A DNA stretch of 46,832 bases, taken from assembly GCA_023419375.1 (NCBI GenBank), contig JAEZYD010000011.1:1-46832 (forward strand), in the 5' to 3' direction. This stretch comes from Pseudomonadota bacterium (lineage in GTDB: Bacteria > Desulfobacterota > Desulfovibrionia > Desulfovibrionales > Desulfovibrionaceae). The position numbers were made by a program, and so were the translations under genes. Below are positions 16,196-24,909 of this stretch, in pieces (within the stretch, counting starts at the first letter, position 1; every line of letters starts with the position of its first letter). The notes under the pieces were generated by a model. That model was not told where the DNA came from. It worked only from the letters and a program-made list of their open reading frames with translations, and did no database searches.

Positions 16196-16525
16196 GTTGA
16201 TGGCTGAAGCGGACTTCCGTTCGAAGCGAAAGTGTACTCTGGCATTTACGCGGCGCGGAGGGAGATCGCCTGAGCGAGCGGAGTGAGGGAAGGAAGCTCC
16301 CGCAGCGATAGCCGCGTTGCCCTCGTTACCAGATGGGAATTGAAAACTCTCTTGGGGGGTGCTTCGGGGGGGATGCAAGGGGGGCCGCGAAGGGGGCGAA
16401 GCCCCATAACCGGCCCCGCCTTGCTGCGCGCCGCACAGGCGTCCCAAGTCCGCCGGACGGCGGAATCCTGTGCCCGAAGGGCAGCATACTCAAGCATTCG
16501 CACGCCAGAGGGCGAAACCCCGAAA
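16196..16525 (+). repeat. intergenic repeat module B, copy 1
   Basis: About 330 bp that reappears on the other strand at 32890-33405 with scattered substitutions and one insertion there. It contains several self-complementary blocks: GGGGC-GAA-GCCCC (16394-16406), TCCGCC/GGCGGA (16449-16464) and TGCCC-GAA-GGGCA (16471-16483). It fills the space up to the tilS stop and carries no convincing gene. Confidence 0.85.
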
Positions 16526-16531
16526 ATTCAG

Positions 16532-17662
16532 TTATCTGCCAGCCGCGCAGCGGCGAAAAACAATACTCCCACCCTTAAGATACGCTTCCAACCCGCCGGG
16601 CAACTGAAACCGCGTATTCCCCCGCCCATTGGCAAGAGCATCATCCAAAGCCAGCAGGGTTCGGGCGCGAGCCTGACCATGAATCTGCCCCGAACTGCCA
16701 GAATCCTCACAACCACATCCCGCCGCAGAGCGGCACAGAAACCGTACAGCCCGAACATACAGGCGTAATCGGGCGGCAGGGTGCAGCCCCGCCAGCAACC
16801 TCGCGGGCAAGGTCAGGCTGGGGCCTTCAGCAATATTTTTCTTTGCTGAAAGCTCCGCTTCACTCCCCCCCACAATCCACGGATGCTCAGCCAGAGCTGC
16901 ATCCAGCGCCGTGTTCCAGTAGTCCTCATCCAGCCGCGCCAGTTGCCAGAGATCGTGCAGGGTGCGGTCAAGGGAGGGATTTTCTTCGCGTAGCAGGGGC
17001 AGCACATCCAGCCGCAGCCTGTTGCGCTTGTATTGACGGCTCTGGTTGCTGGCATCCTCGCGCCAGTCAATGCCGCATTCAACCAACAAAGCTCGCAGCG
17101 CTTGCGCGTCCGTTGCCAGCAGCGGGCGCAGCAGGCGGCGCTCGTCATCGCGGGCGGCCATGCCGCCAAGGGCGGGCCAGCCTGTGCCCCGCGTAAGGCG
17201 CAGCAATACGTCCTCGCTCACATCGCCAGCGTGATGCCCAAGGGCGATAAAGTCGGCCCTTACGGCAAGGCGTTCCTGCGCAAGCAGGGCATAGCGCAAC
17301 CGCCGGGCGGCATCTTCAATGCCAATGCCGCTGTTTTCGGCCAGACCACGCACATCGGCTTGTCGCACGATGCAGGGGATGTTCAGGATGTTGCATAACT
17401 GGAGTGTAAATACAGCGTCTTGTGCGGATTCCTCCCGCAAACCGTGGTCAACGCTCAGGGCGTGGAGGCTCAGCCCCAACCGTGGGGCCAGCAGGCGCAG
17501 CACAAAGGCGAGCGCCGTGGAATCGGCCCCACCGGAGAGGGCCAGCAGCAGCCGCGAACCCTTCGCAAGCCCAAGCCGCGTCAGGCAGAAGCGCTCCACC
17601 TCAAGGCAAAGACGGGCCGCAGCGGGCGGGAGGTTTTGCAGCGTCGGCGCGGATTTGATCAT
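16532..17662 (-). CDS. tilS: tRNA(Ile)-lysidine synthase
   Basis: A 376-residue N-type ATP pyrophosphatase that converts cytidine 34 of tRNA-Ile(CAU) to lysidine so that it reads AUA. The PP-loop SGGADS is at about residues 43-48, followed by LHALSVDHGLRE, GIGIEDAARRLRYALL and LGHHAGDVSEDVLLRLTRG in two parts, and a DASNQSRQYKRNRLR block. The C-terminal part is less conserved and ends in a few Arg/Ala-rich codons abutting repeat module B, so the tail may have drifted. I start at ATG 17662; the ribosome site is weak. An upstream extension rich in Arg and Pro does not look coding. It converges with polA. Confidence 0.93.
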   Translation of the reverse strand: MIKSAPTLQNLPPAAARLCLEVERFCLTRLGLAKGSRLLLALSGGADSTALAFVLRLLAPRLGLSLHALSVDHGLREESAQDAVFTLQLCNILNIPCIVRQADVRGLAENSGIGIEDAARRLRYALLAQERLAVRADFIALGHHAGDVSEDVLLRLTRGTGWPALGGMAARDDERRLLRPLLATDAQALRALLVECGIDWREDASNQSRQYKRNRLRLDVLPLLREENPSLDRTLHDLWQLARLDEDYWNTALDAALAEHPWIVGGSEAELSAKKNIAEGPSLTLPARLLAGLHPAARLRLYVRAVRFLCRSAAGCGCEDSGSSGQIHGQARARTLLALDDALANGRGNTRFQLPGGLEAYLKGGSIVFRRCAAGR

Positions 17663-17748
17663 GACATGCCTGCGGCAAGGATGTATGGGCAGAAGATCGG
17701 CCCGGAGAGATTTGCATCTGTAGGGCTGGGAATGAGCAGTGTGGGAAG

Positions 17749-17786
17749 GGCTTTTGGGGAGCAGCGAGCGCCGCCCCCAAAAAGCC
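17749..17786. other. hairpin between the hemA operon and tilS
   Basis: GGCTTTTGGGG (17749-17759) pairs with CCCCCAAAAAGCC (17774-17786) around a GC-rich loop, between the 17804-18142 gene and tilS. It could end the hemA transcript, but no T-run follows. Confidence 0.4.
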
Positions 17787-17803
17787 ATGTCGAAAAACAG
17801 CGA

Positions 17804-18142
17804 CTAGGCCGGATTGATGCCCAGTTCCACCAGCAGGTTCTCAAGCCATACGATCATGCGGTCGCGCAGTTCGGGCGAGGCATAGTGCACGCATTCGCAG
17901 CGCATGCGGCCACGCGCGCGCACAAGCAGCTCAAGGCGCACAAAATTCTCTTCAATTTCCAGCCCCATAACGTGGGGGCCGCAGCTTTCCTCATGCTCCT
18001 GCTGCACGGGCGAGAGCATGTCGGCGGGAACGGGCAGCCAGAAGAGGCCGTCCATGCCCGAGGTAAGCTCCATCTCGGTGAGGGTGGCACTCAGTTTTGC
18101 GGTATCTTCTTCCGTGATGTCGTCAATTCCGTACCAGCGCAT
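17804..18142 (-). CDS. conserved-looking protein of unknown function downstream of hemA
   Basis: A 112-residue acidic soluble protein that I do not recognise. It starts MRWYGIDDITEED and shows alternating hydrophobic strands and helices without signal or membrane segments. Two Cys (MRCEC) lie near residue 80. Its ATG overlaps the hemA TGA by one base (TGATG), and coding composition matches hemA, so it is a genuine fourth member of the met8-ccsA-hemA operon. A role linked to glutamyl-tRNA reductase or heme supply is only suggested by position. Confidence 0.75.
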   Translation of the reverse strand: MRWYGIDDITEEDTAKLSATLTEMELTSGMDGLFWLPVPADMLSPVQQEHEESCGPHVMGLEIEENFVRLELLVRARGRMRCECVHYASPELRDRMIVWLENLLVELGINPA

Positions 18143-19434
18143 CAGTGTTCCTCCGAATAAGGGCAGCCAGTTTTATCCAGATTGAAAATACGGCGCGCAA
18201 TGCTGATGCGCGGGCCGTTGCCCTCCTGGGACATGCTGCCGCGCTTGAGAAACATGATGGGGTCGTGGTTGAGCTTGCGCACCAGAGCGCCCACCAGAGC
18301 CTCAAGGGCATCGCGGGTTTCATCGTTCACCGGGCCGAGCCTTTTGAGGGTCTTGGCCAGTTCTTCCTGCCCCATACGTTCGCCGCGCTGGATGAGATCA
18401 ACAATGGTGGGCTGGACGTCGAGGCTTGAAAGCCAGCGGGAGAACAGCAGCACTTCCTCATTGACGATATCCGCGGCCTTGGCGGCTTCGTCACGGCGGG
18501 TGGCGAGGTTTTCTTCCACCACTTCCTTGAGGTCGTCAATGTCGTACAGATAGACGTTGTCGAGGCCGTTGACGTCCGGGTCGATGTCGCGCGGCACGGC
18601 AATGTCGATAAAGAACATGGGCCTGTTTTTGCGGGCCTTGAGCACGGCGCGTATGTCGCGCGCGCGAATGATGGGCTCCTGCGAGCCGGTGGAGGTGATG
18701 ATGATGTCCACCTCGGTCAGGTGCTCGGCCATGTCTTCAAAGGGGATGGCCCTGCCCTTGAACTGCTTTGCCAGCTCCTGCCCGCGCTCGAGGGTGCGGT
18801 TGGCAACCAGAATTTCATCAATGCCCGATTGCAAAAGGTGCATGGCGGCAAGTTCGGCCATTTCGCCCGCGCCCACCAGCATGGCCTTGTGGGTCTTCAT
18901 GTCGCCAAAAATGCGTTTGGCAAGTTCCACGGCGGCATAACTGATGGAAACCGCGCTGGAGGCCACCGCAGTTTCTGTGCGCACCCTTTTGGCTACGGAA
19001 AAAGCCTTGTGAACCAACCGGTTGAGTATAACGCCCGTGGCGTGGCACTTGACCGCCTTGCGGTAGGCGGTTTTGAGCTGGCCCAGAATCTGCGGTTCGC
19101 CCAGCACCATGGAATCAAGGCTGGACGCCACAGAAAACAGATGGCGCACCGCCTCCAGATTCTTGTGCACATAGACGTAGGGCTTGAGCTCCTCGGGCTT
19201 TGCGCCGCGCGCAACGGCCCAGTTTTCAAGCACCTGTCCGGCCACGTCGCCGTTGCCGGCGGCCAGCAGCTCCACGCGGTTGCAGGTGGAAAGGATCACG
19301 CTTTCGCTCACCGCGCCCACGCAAGGCACGGCCCAATGCTCTTCATCGCAGTGGTTGACCAAGGCAAAGCGCTCGCGCACGTCCACGCTGGCAGTGCGAT
19401 GATTCAGGCCGACAAGAAAGATATCACAGTCCAT
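18142..19434 (-). CDS. hemA: glutamyl-tRNA reductase
   Basis: A 430-residue enzyme for the first committed step of C5-pathway tetrapyrrole synthesis, reducing Glu-tRNA to glutamate-1-semialdehyde with NADPH. The N-terminal VGLNHRTASVDVRERF and the active-site STCNRVEL (Cys51) are diagnostic. The NADPH-binding region has LVGAGEMAELAAMHL and ANRTLERGQELA, and the C-terminal dimerisation helices follow. It begins 13 bp after the ccsA stop and is coupled to the next gene. In sulfate reducers this step feeds both siroheme for dissimilatory sulfite reductase and heme made from siroheme (established for the group), which suits its place beside met8. Confidence 0.97.
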   Translation of the reverse strand: MDCDIFLVGLNHRTASVDVRERFALVNHCDEEHWAVPCVGAVSESVILSTCNRVELLAAGNGDVAGQVLENWAVARGAKPEELKPYVYVHKNLEAVRHLFSVASSLDSMVLGEPQILGQLKTAYRKAVKCHATGVILNRLVHKAFSVAKRVRTETAVASSAVSISYAAVELAKRIFGDMKTHKAMLVGAGEMAELAAMHLLQSGIDEILVANRTLERGQELAKQFKGRAIPFEDMAEHLTEVDIIITSTGSQEPIIRARDIRAVLKARKNRPMFFIDIAVPRDIDPDVNGLDNVYLYDIDDLKEVVEENLATRRDEAAKAADIVNEEVLLFSRWLSSLDVQPTIVDLIQRGERMGQEELAKTLKRLGPVNDETRDALEALVGALVRKLNHDPIMFLKRGSMSQEGNGPRISIARRIFNLDKTGCPYSEEH

Positions 19435-19447
19435 GATGATAGCCCGG

Positions 19448-20275
19448 TCAGCGCCGGATGAATGCGTGGTGTGTTTCCATGAAGGTATTCACCACAATGA
19501 TTGAAAAGAGGCAGAGAATAAATACAAAAACAGCCAGTTGCGCAGGCTTGCGGCCCTTCCAGCCCTTGGTGAGGCGGTTGTGGAAAAGCACGGAGTAGAA
19601 CAGCCAGATCACAATGCTGATAACTTCCTTGGGGTCGCCCGTCACCGTGCCGCCAAATACCGGCTTGGCCCAGATAAGACCGGAAACGATGCCCAGAGTG
19701 TACATGGGGAAGCCGATCATGGTTGTGATGGCGTTGATTTTATCAAGCATGGAGAGGGCGGGCATGTCGAGCCAAAAGCCCTTCATGGTCAGCTTGCTCT
19801 TGATGCGCCCTTCCATAAACAGAAACAGCGCCCCGGCGGCAAAGGCCAAGGCCAGCAGGGCAAGGCTCAAAAAGAGCGAGCCGATGTGCAGGGCATAAAA
19901 CGAGGTGTTGAGCGAGGGCGGAACCTGCACCACTGAGGCCAGATACGGGGCCGACATGGCAAAGAGCATAAGCCCGAGCGGCGTGGCAAATACCAGCGGA
20001 ATTTCCTGCCGCAGCTTGGCCCAAGCGGCAATGCCGCAGAGCACCACAAACCAGGCCATGAGCTGAAAGTACGCGCCAGCGCTCAGGCCGCCGGGCAGGG
20101 CCTTGTGAAAGCCCAGAAAGAGCATGAGCGTCTGACAGGCAAAGCCCGCCAGCGCCACGCTACAGCCTATCTTGCGCCACAGGGCGCTGCGCGCGGCAAC
20201 GCCCGCAAGCCCTGCAACACTGGCGGAGCCATAGAGCAGCAGGGTTACGGCGGTGGAAAATTCAGGGGAGATCAT
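19448..20275 (-). CDS. CcsA/HemX-family cytochrome c assembly membrane protein
   Basis: A 275-residue protein with about eight hydrophobic segments. The segment near the C-terminus has GDPKEVISIVIWLFYSVLFHNR, split here as GDPKE and WLFY-LFHNR, matching the end of the CcsA family heme-handling motif. The Trp-rich WGxxWxWD part is degenerate (VFGGTVTGDPKE), which is more like HemX than a full CcsA. CcsA carries heme across the membrane for cytochrome c ligation, while HemX proteins modulate HemA levels. The location between met8 and hemA and the overlap of 14 bp with met8 favour a HemX-like role. Either is possible. Confidence 0.85.
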   Translation of the reverse strand: MISPEFSTAVTLLLYGSASVAGLAGVAARSALWRKIGCSVALAGFACQTLMLFLGFHKALPGGLSAGAYFQLMAWFVVLCGIAAWAKLRQEIPLVFATPLGLMLFAMSAPYLASVVQVPPSLNTSFYALHIGSLFLSLALLALAFAAGALFLFMEGRIKSKLTMKGFWLDMPALSMLDKINAITTMIGFPMYTLGIVSGLIWAKPVFGGTVTGDPKEVISIVIWLFYSVLFHNRLTKGWKGRKPAQLAVFVFILCLFSIIVVNTFMETHHAFIRR

Positions 20276-20969
20276 GGAGCAACTCCGCTATATTGGCGTG
20301 CAGTGCGGGCGGAAGCGCCGCCTGCAAATAACGCGTACAGTTTTCATGGTCGTGTTCTTCCAGCCACTGTTGCAGAGGTGATTCTGCCAGCTTGCGGAAC
20401 AATCCGGTATTCTGCCCGGTATCTTGCCCCAAGGCAAGAACCAGAGGCCGCAGCCGACCCATCAGGGTTGCCATGCGCGAACGCGGTTCAAGCCAGCGCT
20501 CAAGTTCGCCCTTCCAGCGGCGGGCCAGCGCTGGGCTTGCCCCGCCAGTGGAAAGCGCCGCCGCAAGCGGGGTGCTGCGGGCCACGGCTGGCACCTGAAA
20601 ACAGCCTTCCTCCGGATTGCTCGCGCTGTTGCACAAAACACCCGCTGCGGCGCACAGGGCGGCAATACGGCTGTTTTCCGCAGCACTGCCCGTGGCGGCA
20701 AATACCAGCCCGCAACCATTGAGGTCGGCAGCCTCGCAGGCGCGGCGCTCAAAGCGTACCCTTGGGTCGCGCAGCAGTTCCGCCGCTTCCGGCGCGGATT
20801 CCGGCGCAGGCCCGGCAAGGTCGAGCACCAGCACGGATGCCGGATTGCAGGCCAGCAGGCCGGAAAGTTTGCGTTGCCCCACCTGACCAAGGCCGACCAC
20901 CAGACAGCGGATGCCTGAAAGCGAGATGAATACGGGGTAGAGCGGGGCGGAGGGCTGTTGTGCGCGCAT
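20262..20969 (-). CDS. precorrin-2 dehydrogenase / siroheme-synthase N-terminal protein (Met8-like)
   Basis: A 235-residue protein with an N-terminal Rossmann fold: CLVVGLGQVGQRKL (nucleotide-binding Gly at 26-31), then a FAATGSAAENSRIAALC block, NSASNPEEGCFQVPA and LSTGGASPALARRWK, all typical of the NAD-dependent dehydrogenase part of CysG/Met8. It oxidises precorrin-2 to sirohydrochlorin, the branch to siroheme. I choose ATG 20969 because the predicted promoter at 21004-21032 would start RNA near 20997. An upstream in-frame ATG at 21008 would fall inside the -10. It is the first gene of the operon. Confidence 0.92.
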   Translation of the reverse strand: MRAQQPSAPLYPVFISLSGIRCLVVGLGQVGQRKLSGLLACNPASVLVLDLAGPAPESAPEAAELLRDPRVRFERRACEAADLNGCGLVFAATGSAAENSRIAALCAAAGVLCNSASNPEEGCFQVPAVARSTPLAAALSTGGASPALARRWKGELERWLEPRSRMATLMGRLRPLVLALGQDTGQNTGLFRKLAESPLQQWLEEHDHENCTRYLQAALPPALHANIAELLHDLP

Positions 20970-21003
20970 GTGTGATCCAGATGGTGAAAGAAGCTTGAAG
21001 GTG

Positions 21004-21032
21004 AGCATACAGCAGCGCGAAATATTTTGCAA
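21004..21032 (-). promoter_or_regulatory. putative promoter of met8-ccsA-hemA operon
   Basis: TTGCAA (21032-21027), a 17-bp spacer and TATGCT (21009-21004) on the minus strand, giving a leader of about 28 nt before ATG 20969. Each box matches consensus at four of six positions. Confidence 0.5.
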
Positions 21033-21201
21033 AGGGCCAGCGTGCCATCGTATTTGCGCAGCTTCAATTGTTGTGCAGCGCAGTTGCGCCCCGCATTGCT
21101 TGCCTAGGTGGGCAGATTGCCTTAGATTGTGGGCAATTGGCAGTTTTACGCAGGTTTCGGTCACTAACTGACTGCTGCCATCAACAATTACACGGAACGA
21201 C

Positions 21202-22482
21202 ATGCCCAAATTTCTGGTCATACAGGCGGCGCGCTTTGGCGATCTGGTGCAGACCAAGCGCCTGCTGCTGACTCTGGCTTTGCGTGGCGAGGTTCATCTT
21301 GCCGTGGATGCCAGCCTGGTTCCGCTGGCCAGGGTGCTCTATCCCTTTGCCGAGTTGCACGCCCTGTCGGTGCACGGCAGGCCCGAGGCAGAGGCGCTGG
21401 CGCGCAACACCGCTGTGCTGGACCGTTGGCTGGGCTTGCCCTTTGAAGGCGTGTACAACTGCAATTTTTCCGGCACTACTGCGGCCCTGTGCCGAGTTTT
21501 TGAGGCAGAACAGGTTCATGGGTATAGACCAGAGGCCGGGGGAATTTCGCGCTCGCCCTGGGCGCGGCTTGGCTTCCGCCTCAGTGAGCGGCGCGCGCTG
21601 GCAACGCTGAATCTTGTGGATTTTTGGGCGCATTTTGCACCAGGGCCGGTTGCGTCCCACAGGGTCAATCCTGTGGCGGCCCCCGGCGGGCGAGGGCTTG
21701 GCGTGGTGCTGGCAGGGCGGGAATCTCGCCGCTCGTTGCCTGTGCCCGTGCTGGCCGAGGTGGTGCGCACGGCCTTTGGGGCAATGGGGGGGCCGCGAGT
21801 GCGCCTTCTGGGTTCAAAGGCGGAGCAGCCCGCCGCCCGCCAGCTCATGCGGCATTTACCCGGCAAAATGCTCGACAGGGTTGAGGATTGCAGCGGCAAA
21901 ACAGACTGGCCCGGCCTTGTGGATGTTGTATACGAGCTGGATGCGCTGATCACGCCCGATACGGGCATCATGCACCTTGGTGCACACCTTGGCGTGCCTG
22001 TGCTTGGTTTTTTTCTTTCATCGGCCTGGCTGCACGAAACCGGGCCTTACGGCGAGGGCCATTATGTGTGGCAGACGGCGCGCACCTGCGGGCCATGCCT
22101 GGAAACCGCCCCGTGCCCCTACGATGTGGCCTGTGGTCAGCCCCTGGCGCAGGTGGAGCTTTTGCGCTCCATTGCCGCCGTACTTGCCCGCCTGAAATCG
22201 GGCGCGCCCTCTGCCGCCGCACAGGCGGAATCCTGGCCGCCCCTGCCAGCGGATTTGCAGTTGTGGCGCACAGGCATGGACGCCTTGGGCACGCTGCCGC
22301 ATCTGCTTGCGGGCAGTGACCCGCATGCGCGGGAGCGCAGCTATGTGCGCGACTTTCTGGCTGCGCGCCTGCACCTGCCTATGCTGGACGAAAGCGCCGC
22401 CCTTGCTCCGCAAGCTCCGAATCTTGACGAATGGCTTTATAACGATGCGGACTGGATGTTGCCGCCAGGGAGATACTGCTGA
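21202..22482 (+). CDS. glycosyltransferase family 9 (heptosyltransferase-like) protein
   Basis: A 426-residue cytoplasmic transferase. The N-terminus (FLVIQAARFGDLVQTKRLLLTL) has the ADP-heptose:LPS heptosyltransferase pattern RxGDLVQT. A C-terminal Rossmann half has LVDVVYELDALITPDTGIMHLGAHLGVPVLGFF in pieces, with the family TPDTGxMHLGAxLG motif for donor binding. After about residue 320 the sequence is divergent, with several Cys (TCGPCLETAPCPYDVAC) resembling a zinc-binding loop seen in some GT9 relatives. The stop overlaps the next start (TGATG). The acceptor is unknown. LPS core or flagellin are the usual targets for such pairs. Confidence 0.85.
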   Translation: MPKFLVIQAARFGDLVQTKRLLLTLALRGEVHLAVDASLVPLARVLYPFAELHALSVHGRPEAEALARNTAVLDRWLGLPFEGVYNCNFSGTTAALCRVFEAEQVHGYRPEAGGISRSPWARLGFRLSERRALATLNLVDFWAHFAPGPVASHRVNPVAAPGGRGLGVVLAGRESRRSLPVPVLAEVVRTAFGAMGGPRVRLLGSKAEQPAARQLMRHLPGKMLDRVEDCSGKTDWPGLVDVVYELDALITPDTGIMHLGAHLGVPVLGFFLSSAWLHETGPYGEGHYVWQTARTCGPCLETAPCPYDVACGQPLAQVELLRSIAAVLARLKSGAPSAAAQAESWPPLPADLQLWRTGMDALGTLPHLLAGSDPHARERSYVRDFLAARLHLPMLDESAALAPQAPNLDEWLYNDADWMLPPGRYC

Positions 22483-23768
22483 TGCCCGCCGCTCCTCTGC
22501 GAATTCTTGTGGTGCTGCCCATGTACGGCGGCTCGCTGCCCATTGGCCGCTACTGCGCCAGCGCTCTCAGCGGGCTGGGGCACAGTGTGCGCGTGTTTGA
22601 GGCCCCCTTGCTGCACCCCGCCTTTACCGGGCTGCGCGGCCTTGGGCTGGCCCCGGCGCAGACCGCCCAACTGGAAAATTCTTTTTTGCAGGTGGTTTCG
22701 CAGGCCGTGTGGGCGCAGGTGCAGGCGCAGGAGCCGCATCTGGTGCTGGCTCTGGCGCAGGCTCCCATGGGGCGCAGCCTGTTGCAGCGTTTGCGCAGGT
22801 CGGGTGTGCGCACGGCCATGTGGTTTGTGGAAGACCACGAGGTTTTTGACTACTGGAAGGCCTACGCACCATTGTACGATGTTTTTGCCGTTATCCAGAA
22901 AGAGCCTTTTTTATCCATGCTCTCGGGCATCGGGCAGGGCAACGCCCTGTATCTGCCGCTGGCGGCCCAGCCGGATTTCCACAAGCCGCTGGAACTGACC
23001 GAGCAGGAAAAGCGCGAATACGGGGCCGATATCGGCTTTCTGGGTGCGGGTTACCCCAATCGGCGGCTGGCTTTTCGTCAGCTTGTGGGGCGTGATTTTA
23101 AAATCTGGGGTTCGGATTGGGACGGCGAGAGCCTGCTTGCGCCCCACGTGCAGCGCGGCGGCGCGCGCATTGATGCGGATGAGAGCGTCAAAATCTACAA
23201 TGCCACGCGCGTCAACCTGAATCTGCACTCAAGCCTCGGCACTGCAGAGCTTGTGAGCAAGGGCGATTTTGTCAATCCGCGCACTTTTGAGCTGGCGTGC
23301 ATGGGGGCCTTTCAGCTTGTGGACAGGCGGGCGCTCATGCCCGAGCTGTTTGCGCGGGATGAACTGGCAACCTTTGGCACGCTGGAAGAATTTTACGCGG
23401 GTATTGAGTATTTTCTGGCCCACCCGGACGAACGCCATGCCTTTGCCGCCCGCGCACGGGAGCGGGTGTTGCGCGACCATACCTACGAACAGCGTATGGT
23501 CGCCCTGCTTGGTTTTGTGGAGCAGCGCCTCGGCCCCTGGCCGCTGGAGCTGGAGCCCTCCGGCGGCATGCCGCCCGATGTGGAGGCCGCGCTTTCGCCC
23601 GAGATTCGCCGGGACATGGCGGCGGTGGTGCAGGGGCTTGGCCTTGGCCCCAATGCCGGATTTGACGATGTCATCAATGCCTTGCGCGCCCGCAGCGGCG
23701 TGCTGACGGAAACAGAGGCTGCCCTGCTGTTTCTGGATGAATGGCGCAGGCAATACGGCAAAAAATAA
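22482..23768 (+). CDS. CgeB-like glycosyltransferase (GT4-type fold)
   Basis: A 428-residue protein beginning LRILVVLPMYGGSLPIGRYC, with a GT-B fold. The MWFVEDHEVFDYWK block, ADIGFLGAGYPNRR, KIYNATRVNLNLH and FVNPRTFELACMGAFQLVD are characteristic of CgeB/spore-maturation-like transferases found in flagellin and capsule glycosylation loci. Residues after about 355 (poly-Pro/Gly then two helices) look like an added interaction tail. It is translationally coupled to the GT9 gene, so the two probably add successive sugars to one glycan. No flagellar or LPS genes lie in the window to say which. Confidence 0.85.
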   Translation: MPAAPLRILVVLPMYGGSLPIGRYCASALSGLGHSVRVFEAPLLHPAFTGLRGLGLAPAQTAQLENSFLQVVSQAVWAQVQAQEPHLVLALAQAPMGRSLLQRLRRSGVRTAMWFVEDHEVFDYWKAYAPLYDVFAVIQKEPFLSMLSGIGQGNALYLPLAAQPDFHKPLELTEQEKREYGADIGFLGAGYPNRRLAFRQLVGRDFKIWGSDWDGESLLAPHVQRGGARIDADESVKIYNATRVNLNLHSSLGTAELVSKGDFVNPRTFELACMGAFQLVDRRALMPELFARDELATFGTLEEFYAGIEYFLAHPDERHAFAARARERVLRDHTYEQRMVALLGFVEQRLGPWPLELEPSGGMPPDVEAALSPEIRRDMAAVVQGLGLGPNAGFDDVINALRARSGVLTETEAALLFLDEWRRQYGKK

Positions 23769-23833
23769 TCTCCCGATATTGCTGAAAAATTCTTTGCGCT
23801 CCGCAGCCGGTTTTGGCGCAGTGCGCAGATACG

Positions 23834-23862
23834 AAAAACCCCGCCGTAGAGGCGGGGTTTTT
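23834..23862. terminator. bidirectional Rho-independent terminator
   Basis: A-run, CCCCGCC stem, 5-base loop GTAGA, GGCGGGG, T-run. It is symmetric, serving the glycosyltransferase pair from the left and the membrane-protein gene from the right. Confidence 0.9.
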
Positions 23863-23889
23863 ACGTCATATCAATGCGGCAAGTTGCCG

Positions 23890-24909
23890 TTACTGCACAA
23901 TATCGGTCATGGACGGGGGCAGAGTGATTTCCGTCATGTTGAGATAGAAGGGCAACATGATGGCAACCGCCAGCACCAGCGCGGCCAGCAGGGTGATCTT
24001 GTGGCGCATGGGGGTGGCGCTGCGGGCCACGAATGTCCAGAGCAGGGCTGGAGCGAGCCAGAGCAGCAGCTCTGCGCTTTCCATAATGGCGTCAGTGACG
24101 GTAAAGGTGTCGTTTTGCCAGGCGTTCTGAACGTCAAATACCGAGGATGCCAGCAAAACAACCCAGAAAACAGCCCAGGCATTGCGCGCCCATGTGGCGC
24201 ACCAGGGGAGCATGGTATTGTAGTGGTCGCGGCCAAAGTCGTCATATTTGCGGCGCAGCACAAGCCAGAAAGCGCCCATGCCGCCAGCCACGGCCAGCAT
24301 CAGGGGCAGCGACCAGAAAAGGGCGCACCAGAAGGGTGTGCCAAAACCGGGAACATAAATATGCCCAAGGGTCAGCAAGTCCGCATCGGGGCGGGCCAGC
24401 GCCGTTATCAGGCGGGCAGCAGCCAGGGACGCCACTGTGGCGATGATGCCCTGAATACCGCTGACCACGCCCATGCCCACATGCAGCATGGGCAGTTTGA
24501 GCAGGAATTTCCACAGCGCAAAATACATGCTGTTGATGAGCACGGCCAGCCCGAGCATGATCCAGCTCATTTCAACCATGAAGTCGGAGATGGAGTCGGG
24601 CGTATAGGAGCTTTGCGTAAAGAAGAGCCAGACCCTGCCGCAGATGAGCAGCGCCCAGCCAAGCAGCAATGAGAGCAAGGCCAGCTGGCGTGCGCATTTT
24701 TCATAGGAGGCGCGCTTGCGCGTAACCGCCAGCGCCCGTGCGGTGGCAGACATGAAACCCAGGCCCGCAAAGGCCAGCAGGGCTGCGAGCGGCAGGGCAA
24801 TGCTCAGGGCGTCAAGGCCCATGTGCACCAAGGGAAAGGACTGTCCAAGATGCCGCAACGCGTCCATCCAAGTTGTCAGGGCCGCTGCCATTTCCTGGAA
24901 AAAATTCAT
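23890..24909 (-). CDS. multi-pass membrane protein of unknown function
   Basis: A 339-residue protein with about eight hydrophobic segments that I cannot assign to a family. Notable are His29 in SFPLVHMGLD at the start of the first helix and a second intramembrane His in LPMLHVGMGV (~145), which could act as axial heme ligands as in quinol-linked cytochrome subunits, but no known heme-protein signature is present. GGAGG 9 bases before ATG 24909 sets the start. A longer frame upstream has no ribosome site and poor coding character. It stands alone between terminators and its own promoter region. Confidence 0.75.
   Translation of the reverse strand: MNFFQEMAAALTTWMDALRHLGQSFPLVHMGLDALSIALPLAALLAFAGLGFMSATARALAVTRKRASYEKCARQLALLSLLLGWALLICGRVWLFFTQSSYTPDSISDFMVEMSWIMLGLAVLINSMYFALWKFLLKLPMLHVGMGVVSGIQGIIATVASLAAARLITALARPDADLLTLGHIYVPGFGTPFWCALFWSLPLMLAVAGGMGAFWLVLRRKYDDFGRDHYNTMLPWCATWARNAWAVFWVVLLASSVFDVQNAWQNDTFTVTDAIMESAELLLWLAPALLWTFVARSATPMRHKITLLAALVLAVAIMLPFYLNMTEITLPPSMTDIVQ

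Noticed and set aside
15409..16531. CRISPR array
   Set aside because: Repeats are 222 bp and long-range, not short regularly spaced units; no cas genes in the window.
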